DNA of 11,238 nt from contig JWZX01001196.1 in assembly GCA_001275005.1 (NCBI GenBank), positions 1 through 11,238 of the forward strand. Direction: 5' to 3'. Of the stretch, positions 1-6,650 are shown piece by piece. This DNA is from Chrysochromulina tobinii (Eukaryota > Haptophyta > Prymnesiales > Chrysochromulinaceae). A program made the position numbers and the translations under genes. The notes under the pieces were generated by a model. The model searched no databases and had not been told where the DNA came from. It saw only the letters and a list, made by a program, of their open reading frames with translations. Positions within the stretch are counted from its first letter, which is position 1. Every line of letters starts with the position of its first letter.

Positions 1-240
1 CGCTCGCGCCGCCGCCACCGCTTGCCCCGCCGCCGCCGCTCGCGCCGCCGCCGCTCGCGCCGCCGCCGCCGCTTGCGCCGCCGATGGCGCCGCCACCCAT
101 GGCATCCGGAGTGCAGCGCGCGCCGCCAGCCCCGCCCAGCCCACCTACTGGCGTGCCTCCACCGCCACCGCCACCCGCGCCACCGCCTGTGAATGCCAAG
201 GCGCCGCCGCCACCCCCGCCGCCACCTCCGCCACCGCCAG
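1..240 (+). repeat. FH1 proline-rich repeat region
   Basis: Bases 1-83 are imperfect tandem copies of a CCG-rich unit that read as Leu-Ala-Pro-Pro-Pro(-Pro) repeats. They are followed to about 240 by longer Pro runs. This is the profilin/SH3-binding FH1 tract of the formin. It continues past the left edge, so the repeat number and the true N-terminus cannot be seen. Confidence 0.85.
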
Positions 241-3030
241 CGGGAACCAAGCCGGCAAGGAAGGACAAGGCGGTCGACGAAGCCAGCAGCTCAGTGGACG
301 CGGCGGACGCGGACGCGGCGGAGGTGGGCGTGGAGCGGCGACGCCTGTTTTGGGTGCGCGTGCCCGATCGTCTCGTGGACACGACAGTGTACGGCACGCT
401 CAGCGTGCGGATAGAGGAGGTGAGCGCGGCGGCAAGCGCGGCGGTCGAGGCGATGGTCACAGAGCACTTTGTGAGGGCCAAGGAGAAGCGAATGCTCACC
501 GAGGCTGAGCGAGTGGGGCAGGAGGTGGGCGCCATTGGCGGCGTGCTCAAGGAAGGTTCCCTGACCTTCCTCGACCAGCGGCGGTTCAACAACCTCGCGA
601 TCGCCCTGACGCGTCTCGGGCTGCCGAACGCGACCCTCCGAGAAGCGGTGCTCGCGGGAGACGAGCGTGTGCTCACTCCCGAGGTGGTGGAGCTGCTCGT
701 GCCGTGCGCCCCCACCGCTGACGACATAGAGGCGATCGCGCCGTACGATGGCGACCCGGCGCTCCTCGCGCAGGTCGAGCGCTTCTTCTGGGAGGTGCAC
801 AAGGTACCCCACTTCACCAACCGGCTGCTCGCTCTCCGCGCGAAGCAGACGTACGCCGCGCAGGCGGCGCACGCGCAGAGGCTCCTCGAACAAGTCAACT
901 GCGCGTGCAGCGCTGTGTTGGTCTCGGATGCCTTCGAGGTGCTGCTCGCCCTCGTGCTCGCGGCGGGCAATGCCATCAACCGCGGCACGGCGCGCGGCGG
1001 CGTGCGCGGCTACAAGCTCGACGTGCTCGTCAAGCTGGCCGACGTGAAATCGATGGCCGGCGGAGCCAAGGGGCGCGGCGCCACGCTGCTCCGGCTGCTC
1101 GTGGAACTAGCCGAGCGAGCTCTGCCGGAGAGCGCCGCGCGATGGACGGAGGATCTTGAGTGCGTCGGCCCCGCGAGCCGGATCTCATGGGATAGGATCA
1201 CATCGGAGCTCGCGCAGATGAAGGCGAGCATCGAGCTGTGCCAGCGCGTGCACAAGGCAGTCAAGGCCAAAGCCAAGGACAGCGCGGCCGTCGACGCGTT
1301 CGGCGCGACCATCGGCCAATGGCTCGAGGGCGCCCAGCGGACGCTGGGCATGCAGCAGGAGAGCCTTAGGAGCACGCAGCGCCTCTTCCGCGCCGTGGCG
1401 CAGCGGCTGGGCGAGGACGCCTCGGGCGGCGTGGGCCCCGAGACACTCTTCAGTCTCCTCGAGCGTTTCCGGCACCAGTGGTGTGGAGCGAGTGCGGCGC
1501 TCGCGGACGCTTCCCAGCAAGCGGCTCGCGAAGTAGGGCGCGCACAGCGCAAGGCTGAGCGCGCTGCGGTGATCGAGGCTAAGAGGGCTGCGGCGCACGC
1601 GGCCGCCGCCGCCAGTGCCGCGGCACTTGGAGACGGCGACACCTCCTCTGTACGGCCAGGCGCCCCCGGCCAACGCACCGCCGTGGGCAAGCTACACATT
1701 CGGCTCTCAACCAACAAGCGGTGCACCAGGGCGGGCGTGCGGGTGGCACGTGCGACGGGCGGCGGGAAGACGTGTGTGACGTGCGGTGCCGCCTTCGTCG
1801 GCTGGGGTCGAGCCTGCGCCCCATGCCGCAAGCCAGGCCCGTATGGTGCCCGAGACGGCGCCATCGGAGCGACGGGCGGCGGCGGCGGCGGCGGCGGCTC
1901 GGGCGGGCGACGGAGCCAAGGGCGATGCAAGCAAATTCCAGAGCGCCGAGGGGATCGAGCACTGCTTCGTGTGTGCGAAGCGATGCTACCCCGCCGAGCG
2001 ATTCGTCGTGGGCGGCCGAGTCTTTCACCGCAAATCGCCTGGCCACCGCGGCTGCTTCCGGTGCACCCAGTGTGACGCGCCCCTGAACGAGGCGAACTTC
2101 TCGAACGCAGGCGACAAGATGTACTGCAACACGCACTTCCGACAACTCTTTGCCACCACGGGCGATTACCGCTTCGCGCTGGGCGACGCAGGGCGGCTTG
2201 GGGCCACGGGTGGCGCCGCCGTTGCCGCGACCGCCACGACGGCCGCGACAGCGGACACGGCCACCGGCATGGCTGTCGTCAGGAATGGTCTCGAGACGGT
2301 TGAGTCGAGACCGTCTCGAAAGCTCCCTGAGCTCGTACCATCTCGAGACAGCTTTTTCGAGCTCAGGGAGCCTTCAGAACTCTTGTCGAGTCTAGCCACT
2401 AGTCTAGCCCCCACGGAGCCTTCAGTGGCGGCGCCGCGCGCCACGGCGACGGGCGGAGGTGCTGCAGCCGCGCCCGAGGAGGAGGAGGAGGAGGAGGAGG
2501 AGGACGGGGTGGAGGCCACGCATTACGTGTATGGCGATCTGCGCATCCCCATCGCGATCGAGACCGCGTGGATGCGCGTGCGCGACCACGAGCATCCAAA
2601 CAACTGGCTGCTCGTGGGGCCGTCCACGCACGACGCCAACCAAGTGGAGCTCATCGGCGAAGGGGCGGGTGGTCTCTCGGAGTGCCGGCAGCGGCTCGTC
2701 GAGTGCGGCGGTGCCACGCGGGTCGTGTACGGGGGGCTGCGCCTCGTTGCCGTCGATACACGCCGCGGCATCCGGAGCGAGCGACCCAAGTTCGTCTTTG
2801 TGATGGCCACTGGCGCCGACGTGCCCATCCGGGCGGCCACGCGCGGGATGCTCGAGCGCGGCGCCATCGCCGAGGTCCTGCAGCAGACGCACATCTCCTT
2901 CGAGGTGGAGGGCGTCGACGAACTTACGGCACAGACGATCGCGGCCAAGCTGCTGCACAGTGGCGGCGCCCACAAGCCGAATGCATTCGACTTTGGCGGC
3001 GGCCAGGTGCTTGAAGAGGAGTGGTACTGA
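1..3030 (+). CDS. Formin (FH1-FH2) fused to LIM and coactosin-like ADF-H domains; 5' partial, one unresolved junction
   Basis: Seen: an open frame runs from base 3 through Pro-rich sequence, so the first ATG (84) need not be the start and the 5' end lies outside the window. FH1 is followed by FH2 (about 330-1500): LFWVRVP lasso tryptophan, DQRRFNNLAIAL with the actin-binding Ile, ERFFWEVHKVPHF, and AGNAINRGTARGG..GYKLDVLVKLADVKS with the conserved Lys. From about 1837 the frame changes by one. The second frame holds a LIM finger (1963-2136; C-x2-C-x23-H-x2-C-x2-C-x2-C-x17-C-x2-H), a low-complexity linker with poly-Glu, and a coactosin-type ADF-H domain (about 2550-3000; RPKFVFV, then IAEVLQQTHISFEV). 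Known: FH2 nucleates and elongates actin, FH1 binds profilin, coactosin binds F-actin. Inferred: one cytoplasmic protein joined by an intron between about 1640 and 1935. Alternatives are two overlapping genes or a sequence frame error. FH2, LIM and ADF-H calls are firm; the fusion is less so. Confidence 0.75.
1683..1836 (+). other. Candidate intron joining formin and LIM/coactosin frames
   Basis: Some interruption is needed to move from the FH2 frame (codons starting at multiples of 3) to the LIM frame, which is closed by a stop at 1777-1779. A GTGGGCAAG donor at 1683 and an AGCCAG acceptor ending at 1836 give a 154-nt phase-0 intron with exactly the required length modulo 3. Donor GTACGG at 1650 with the same acceptor also fits. 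So does donor GTATGG at 1841 with an acceptor ending at 1931 (91 nt), which would keep a Cys-rich motif in the first frame. None has a strong donor, so the exact boundaries are a guess. Confidence 0.3.
2290..2372. repeat. Two nested hairpin-forming inverted repeats in coding linker
   Basis: TCGAGACGGT (2291-2300) pairs with ACCGTCTCGA (2310-2319), a 10-bp stem with a 9-nt loop. GCTCCCTGAGCTCG (2322-2335) pairs with CGAGCTCAGGGAGC (2358-2371), a 14-bp perfect stem with a 22-nt loop. Both lie in the low-complexity linker between the LIM and ADF-H domains. They sit back to back with little sequence between them. Confidence 0.85.
2477..2506 (+). repeat. (GAG)n tract encoding poly-Glu
   Basis: About ten near-perfect GAG triplets encode a poly-glutamate run just before the coactosin-like domain. 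It is a probable length-variable microsatellite inside coding sequence. A shorter GGC/GCG run near 1877-1896 gives poly-Ala in the LIM frame and poly-Gly in the formin frame. Confidence 0.85.
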
Positions 3031-3274
3031 CACGTCACTAAGCTCTAAGGCCATTTTCAATGAGATAAATTAAGACCTTTAAGAGCGAGGGGGGGCGTGC
3101 TGGTCGTATCGTCTCGATTTTTTTCTCTGACGGGGACCCGCTAGCTCGAAGCTGCAGCATTTTCTTGTTCAGAACTCCTCTGATTTTAACAACCAATTTA
3201 ACAGCCCCGTTGGTTAATTTCACACACGAAGGAAGTCGCGCGTCCGGAACAACACCGCGGACCATCGGACGTGA

Positions 3275-3862
3275 ATGTCGGTCCACGACAAGATCGTCAA
3301 GCTCGTCTTCATCCGCATCGACGGCCAAGAGGGCGCACGCAAGACGGTGGTGCCGCTGGTAGAGGGCTGCGACTTCGATCAGTTCCTCAGCCGCCTACGC
3401 CGTCGCCTTGGGATTCGAGAAGATGTGGCCGTCAGCCTGAATGATGCGGCAAGCGGTCCGGTCGATTCGATCGACCGCCTGCTCGAGGTGGACGAGAGCG
3501 CCACGCTCGATGTGCATGCGCCAGACGCCGTTCTGCCGTCACCGGTGCCCGCGACGCCTTCGGGCATGAGGCCCTCTGCCAGCACCCCGAGCAGCAGGGG
3601 AGCAGCCAGCCAGCGTGCGCCACACAGCGTTGCCGGCGGCGGCAGCAGTGGCGGCGCGGCGCCCAGCATCCGCGAGTGCCGGGTCGACGTGCCCACGTCC
3701 GAGTGGACGCGCGCTGGCGACCGCGAGGGTGATGAATCGGGCGCTCTCAAGTACCGCAAGCGCAGGCGCGACTTTGTAAGCCTCGCACGTAGCCGCTACG
3801 GCGTGATAGCCCTGGTCATCCTTGGCGGTCTCGCATTGGGCGCAATGCACGCGCTCTCCTGA
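3275..3862 (+). CDS. Small tail-anchored protein with PB1/ubiquitin-like N-terminus
   Basis: 195 aa from ATG 3275. Residues about 6-82 look like a beta-grasp (PB1 or ubiquitin-like) fold: a KLVFIRIDG strand, a second strand KTVVPLV, an FDQFLSRLRRRLGI helix, then SIDRLLEVDESATLDV, which resembles the dxxL...l...d.L.V ending of such domains. Residues about 83-155 are Ser/Pro/Gly-rich and probably disordered. A basic patch KYRKRRRDF comes before a single hydrophobic helix (about 176-193, GVIALVILGGLALGAM) that ends two or three residues from the C-terminus. This is the layout of a tail-anchored protein, with the N-terminus in the cytosol, on the ER or an organelle outer membrane. No catalytic motif is visible. 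The family is not recognised and the fold call is a pattern-based inference; the membrane anchor is clear. Confidence 0.75.
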   Translation: MSVHDKIVKLVFIRIDGQEGARKTVVPLVEGCDFDQFLSRLRRRLGIREDVAVSLNDAASGPVDSIDRLLEVDESATLDVHAPDAVLPSPVPATPSGMRPSASTPSSRGAASQRAPHSVAGGGSSGGAAPSIRECRVDVPTSEWTRAGDREGDESGALKYRKRRRDFVSLARSRYGVIALVILGGLALGAMHALS

Positions 3863-4525
3863 ACGTGATGATGTGCGACATTTGTGTTCACAGTCTCGCC
3901 CCGGACGCGCACCTCGCGTCCGCGCGTTGTGTTGAGGGCAAGTACCTCCGCAAGGCCGGCTGTGCTGCATGCGGCTGTGTCGTTTGTCTGTCAGTGTCGT
4001 GTTTCAGATCAGTGATTCACAGATCGCGGACCCGTGTTGACAATGAACTCATGCTTTGCACGTTCACAGGGGCCTAGATCCACACATCAAGCAATGACAT
4101 CAAGCTGAAGCTCGAGGTACCGCTACCGGGGGCCGGCCGCTCCTCCAAAACCCATGCTCCTACCTCCAGACCCACCCCAGACGCAACGGGCCGCGGGGCG
4201 CTTTACCGCTTAGCCCGCCCGACGCCTTGAAAAGGCGCTACTTGGCCTACTTCATTCGGATTTCTCCGGAAGTCAAGTCAAGTCTATACATAAACAACAG
4301 ACAACCATACGGAAGCCTATCGAATGTGCTCCGGAAGCCAGCAGGGGAGGACGGGAGTCTTGACTTGACTTGACTTCTCCGGATTCCCTATGAATACAAG
4401 TTTTCGGATTTCCTCAATGGGGAAACGCGGCTTTCTAGTAGAGGCGCGAAGCTCGTCCCTTGGTCGTCACGCGTCGCTCCGTCGTCCTCAGCTTCTCGCT
4501 GCCGTTGCTGGCGCGAAGCTTGTCC
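3863..4525. other. Intergenic spacer between the tail-anchored gene and the ITPase gene
   Basis: About 660 bases without a convincing gene. The left half would be the 3' untranslated region of the upstream gene. A Cys-rich 69-codon frame at 3868-4077 is discussed among the rejected items. The middle has a G+C-rich patch (4127-4225) and a 6-bp hairpin with a GAA loop (4223-4237). It is followed by a 16-bp inverted repeat (4269-4284 and 4362-4377). The right part must hold the promoter and 5' UTR of the ITPase gene; no TATA box stands out. Confidence 0.7.
4269..4377. repeat. 16-bp inverted repeat made of AGTCA units
   Basis: GAAGTCAAGTCAAGTC at 4269-4284 is perfectly complementary to GACTTGACTTGACTTC at 4362-4377, with 77 bases between the arms. 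Outside each arm lies a further CCGGA-type match (TCTCCGGA at 4263-4270 and TCTCCGGA at 4376-4383), and CGGAAGCC recurs inside at 4311 and 4332. No ORF lies within it. It could be a MITE-like remnant or a regulatory hairpin; no flanking target-site duplication was identified by eye. Confidence 0.8.
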
Positions 4526-5252
4526 ATGGCAAGCGGCAGCAAGCCCACGATCACCTTCGTCACCGGCAATGCTAAAAAACTCGAGGAGGTCAAGATTTAC
4601 TTGGCAAAGTCCTGTAATGGTGACGCAGACGCGCTGCCTTTCATCTTGACGAACCAAAAGATCGACCTTCCAGAGCTCCAGGGCGAGCCCGACGAGATCT
4701 CCAAGGAGAAGTGCCGGCTGGCTGCCGAGCGTGTCGGTGGCCCAGTCATCACTGAGGACACGTCGCTTTGCTTCAATGCGCTCAACGGGTGAGGCGGGCT
4801 CATCTCGAGCTGCGCCTTGCATTTTCTCATCTGTCGTGCTCTGCGTGACCCCTGCGTTCACCCCGTTGGCTGCTTGCAGGCTGCCTGGACCGTACATAAA
4901 ATGGTTTCTCGAGAAGACTGGCCACGAAGGCCTGAACAATCTGCTCGCAGCCTACGAGGACAAGTCAGCTTACGCGCAAACCATCTTCGCCTTCTGCGCC
5001 GGGCCGGGCCAGGAAGCCCTCACATTTGACGGACGTGTGCCTGGTAAGATTGTCCCGGCACGTGGCCCGCCCGATTTTGGCTGGGATCCCGTGTTCTTGC
5101 CCGACGGCTACACCGAGACGTATGCCGAGATGTCCAAGGACGTCAAGACGGGAATGTCGCATCGCACGCGCTCGTTGACGCTGCTGCAGGGCTGGTTGCT
5201 AGAGAATGCTGCCACGCTGCCGCCAAACACGAAGCAGGCACGCGGCGAGTGA
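4526..5252 (+). CDS. ITPA: Inosine triphosphate pyrophosphatase (ITPase, HAM1 family), two exons
   Basis: Hydrolyses ITP, dITP and XTP to the monophosphate and pyrophosphate, keeping deaminated purines out of RNA and DNA; normally a cytosolic Mg-dependent dimer. Exon 1 is 4526-4788 and exon 2 is 4880-5252, which give 211 aa (human ITPA is 194 aa). Family motifs appear in order: [14 protein letters not shown] (nucleotide-binding start), [14 protein letters not shown], the [14 protein letters not shown] / [10 protein letters not shown] block that spans the splice site, [42 protein letters not shown] with the SHR motif. ATG 4526 starts [11 protein letters not shown]; upstream in-frame codons have no ATG before a stop. 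No targeting peptide is seen. The C-terminus runs about 15 residues past the usual end. Identification is very firm, and so is the intron, because splicing restores the motif without a gap. Confidence 0.96.
4789..4879 (+). other. GT-AG spliceosomal intron in the ITPase gene (91 nt, phase 2)
   Basis: The donor is GG|GTGAGG at 4788/4789 and the acceptor is TTGCAG|G at 4879/4880. The intron splits a Gly codon (GG|G) and contains an in-frame stop at 4790. Its sequence has a C/T-rich 3' part. The protein match on both sides (FNALNG to LPGPYIKW) fixes the boundaries. It is the best-defined intron in the window and a guide to expected intron size here. Confidence 0.95.
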
Positions 5253-5779
5253 CACACACACAGAGGGATCTCAGATATGGGTTTCGCCGACCATGTCGAC
5301 GGCGCGCGTCGAGCTCGGACCGCACAGTGGACATCAGCCCGCACTCTCCGACTCAGAGGCGGGCTTGGTCCTGGAGGTGCTGTGGTGGCCTGGTTGAAGG
5401 TTTTCAACGTTGAAGGTTAACACCCGAAAAGCAGCACACATCCATCACCCATGCTGCTCCATCACCTCTTCATATCATCCTATCCTAGCGCCGTGTTTAC
5501 TGCGGCCGGCTGTGGAGTGTCTGGTCGGCGGCACAGCACTGCCCACTGCGACGGGACCCGCAAGCACAACCACAAGGCTCACAAGCACAACAACATCCCA
5601 TACAAGCCGATGAGGCTTTCTCGCTTTCAGGAGTTCTTTCAGGGCTGGAGCACACAAGCGACCCACACAAAGATCACATTGAAGACTTTTCGACGAGGTA
5701 CCTCCAACCACGAAAGGCCACGTGGGTCGTTTTGCGACGTGTTGCATCGCGGCGGGCGGCCCGATTCGGGACGAGCCTC
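5253..5779. other. Intergenic spacer upstream of the 171-aa hypothetical gene
   Basis: About 530 bases. It holds a short CA run right after the ITPase stop, a palindrome and direct repeat near 5393-5418, and a 10-nt direct repeat CAAGCACAAC (5561-5570, 5582-5591). A 110-codon ATG-initiated frame (5451-5783) is also present; its stop overlaps the next start as ATGA at 5780-5783. That frame has a fairly G/C-rich third position in its middle and a His/Lys-rich stretch, so an unrecognised exon or an upstream ORF is possible. I cannot support a product. Confidence 0.55.
5393..5418. repeat. Direct repeat GTTGAAGGTT flanking a 12-bp palindrome
   Basis: GTTGAAGGTT occurs at 5393-5402 and again at 5409-5418. 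Between and overlapping them, TTCAACGTTGAA (5403-5414) is a perfect 12-bp palindrome. It lies about 140 bases after the ITPase stop, in a region with no clear gene. It could be a binding site for a dimeric factor or simple repeat turnover; nothing tells which. Confidence 0.7.
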
Positions 5780-6295
5780 ATGAGCCGAACGGCGGTTTGG
5801 GGCCACTCGCCCAATCAGCACACGACGCAGTGGCGCGATCGCATAGGCAGTGAGACAAGGAGCGCGTTTCTCACACTTGACGCTCGGCTGCATCAAGCCT
5901 ACTCGGGAGGAACGCTGAGCAGGTCAAGCTCCTCTTTATCATCCTTCTCTTCTGAAGGGGACCTTGGCAAGTCGCGGCCCATTACGGCCTCGTCGGCCAT
6001 CGCATTCTCTTCCTATGGACGCCTGCAGGACCCAATTCAACCCCGCCCGCCATTGGCTTTTGGGACGCTGAGCCGCCGCACCCTGCCCCATATCAGGCAG
6101 GACGCTCCGTTTGGGGACACTCCGCCAGAGGACCAGATCGAAGCCCGATGGCCGGGCCAGCGGTGGGGTCTCGGCATGCCGCTTCGTCCGTCGCTGCGCA
6201 CGGCCTCCGCTGCACAGGACGAGGAGGGCATCCGCTTCTTCAACGGCGTGTGGCGGCCTCGCCCTGTCACCTCACCACGTGCCACGCCGGTCTAA
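5780..6295 (+). CDS. Hypothetical protein, 171 aa
   Basis: This reading frame is open from ATG 5780 to TAA 6293-6295, and codons end mostly in G or C. In-frame sequence upstream has only non-ATG starts. The protein is basic, Ser/Arg/Pro-rich and mostly without hydrophobic stretches. Residues about 1-40 (starting MSRTAVWGHS) carry Trp and charged residues. A Ser-rich segment follows (about 43-60, SRSSSSLSSFSSEGDLG). The C-terminal third has Trp-containing motifs (RWPGQRWGLGM, FFNGVWRPRP). No signal peptide, membrane helix or known catalytic motif is visible, so it is probably cytosolic or a structural component. It is not recognised. A lineage-specific protein is likely, and unseen 5' exons cannot be excluded. 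Confidence 0.6.
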   Translation: MSRTAVWGHSPNQHTTQWRDRIGSETRSAFLTLDARLHQAYSGGTLSRSSSSLSSFSSEGDLGKSRPITASSAIAFSSYGRLQDPIQPRPPLAFGTLSRRTLPHIRQDAPFGDTPPEDQIEARWPGQRWGLGMPLRPSLRTASAAQDEEGIRFFNGVWRPRPVTSPRATPV

Positions 6296-6650
6296 CTGAC
6301 TAACTCTAGGCCTCTAAGATGGCTAACCAAATCTCAGAGACATGCACATGTCATGCCATTTTCATGCCATGTAATTACATATATTATATGCCAGAACTTG
6401 AATAAGGCTTTCCATGTAGATGATGTGAAGTTCTGTATTTTATACTGCATGAATATTAGTACCAACAGTGTGGACACGTGCACCTGGTGAGTCGTCGCGC
6501 TGTGCACGATTCCAAACAGCGTTGCACTCAAGCGCGTCCTTCTCTTTGTTTCGGACCCGCGCCCGGACCCGCGCCCGCGCCGACGAAGATACATGTTATA
6601 GTCGTGGAGACGCGAGACCCCGCGTTGCGGCGGCCTCAGCACGTAGCCCG
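6296..6650. other. AT-rich convergent 3' spacer
   Basis: This 355-base region lies between the ends of two convergent genes. Bases about 6330-6470 are clearly AT-rich. They include the perfect palindrome ATGTAATTACAT (6369-6380), followed by ATATATTATAT. Further on, a CGGACCCGCGCC dodecamer occurs twice in tandem (about 6549-6572). No gene is supported; it should hold the 3' untranslated and polyadenylation regions of both neighbours. Confidence 0.75.

Larger units (their letters stand above)
1963..3000 (+). other. LIM finger plus coactosin-like ADF-H segment
   Basis: This segment is read in the frame with codons starting at 1 mod 3. The LIM zinc ligands run from C at 1963 to H at 2134. The linker (about 2140-2520) is Ala/Thr-rich, then Ser/Leu/Glu-rich, then a run of ten Glu. 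The ADF-H part matches coactosin in order: AWMRVRD helix, FV-type strand after a Lys-Phe pair, RAATRGMLERGAIAEV long helix, then a KLLHSGGA tail. If the segment is not joined to the formin, the first in-frame ATG is at 1843, inside the formin frame. That makes an independent gene less natural than a spliced fusion. Confidence 0.8.

Noticed and set aside
1010-1930. Long minus-strand and Arg/Ala-rich frames opposite the formin
   Set aside because: G+C-rich coding DNA leaves the other frames open. These have Arg/Ala/Pro-rich low-information sequence, no family motifs, and overlap a firmly identified FH2 domain.
3868-4077. Cys-rich 69-codon frame (MMCDIC... CAACGCVVC) just after the tail-anchored gene
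   Set aside because: It begins 5 bases after the preceding stop, inside what should be its 3' UTR. Cys spacing fits no zinc fold I know, and there is no separate promoter space. It is kept only as a remote possibility.
4388-4939. 183-codon minus-strand frame across the ITPase gene
   Set aside because: It crosses the ITPase exon and intron, which is fixed by protein motifs on the plus strand, and it shows no recognisable family.
6369-6391. ATGTAATTACAT palindrome plus AT run as an origin or operator
   Set aside because: It lies in an AT-rich convergent 3' spacer where such short palindromes are common, and there is no supporting repeat or initiator context.
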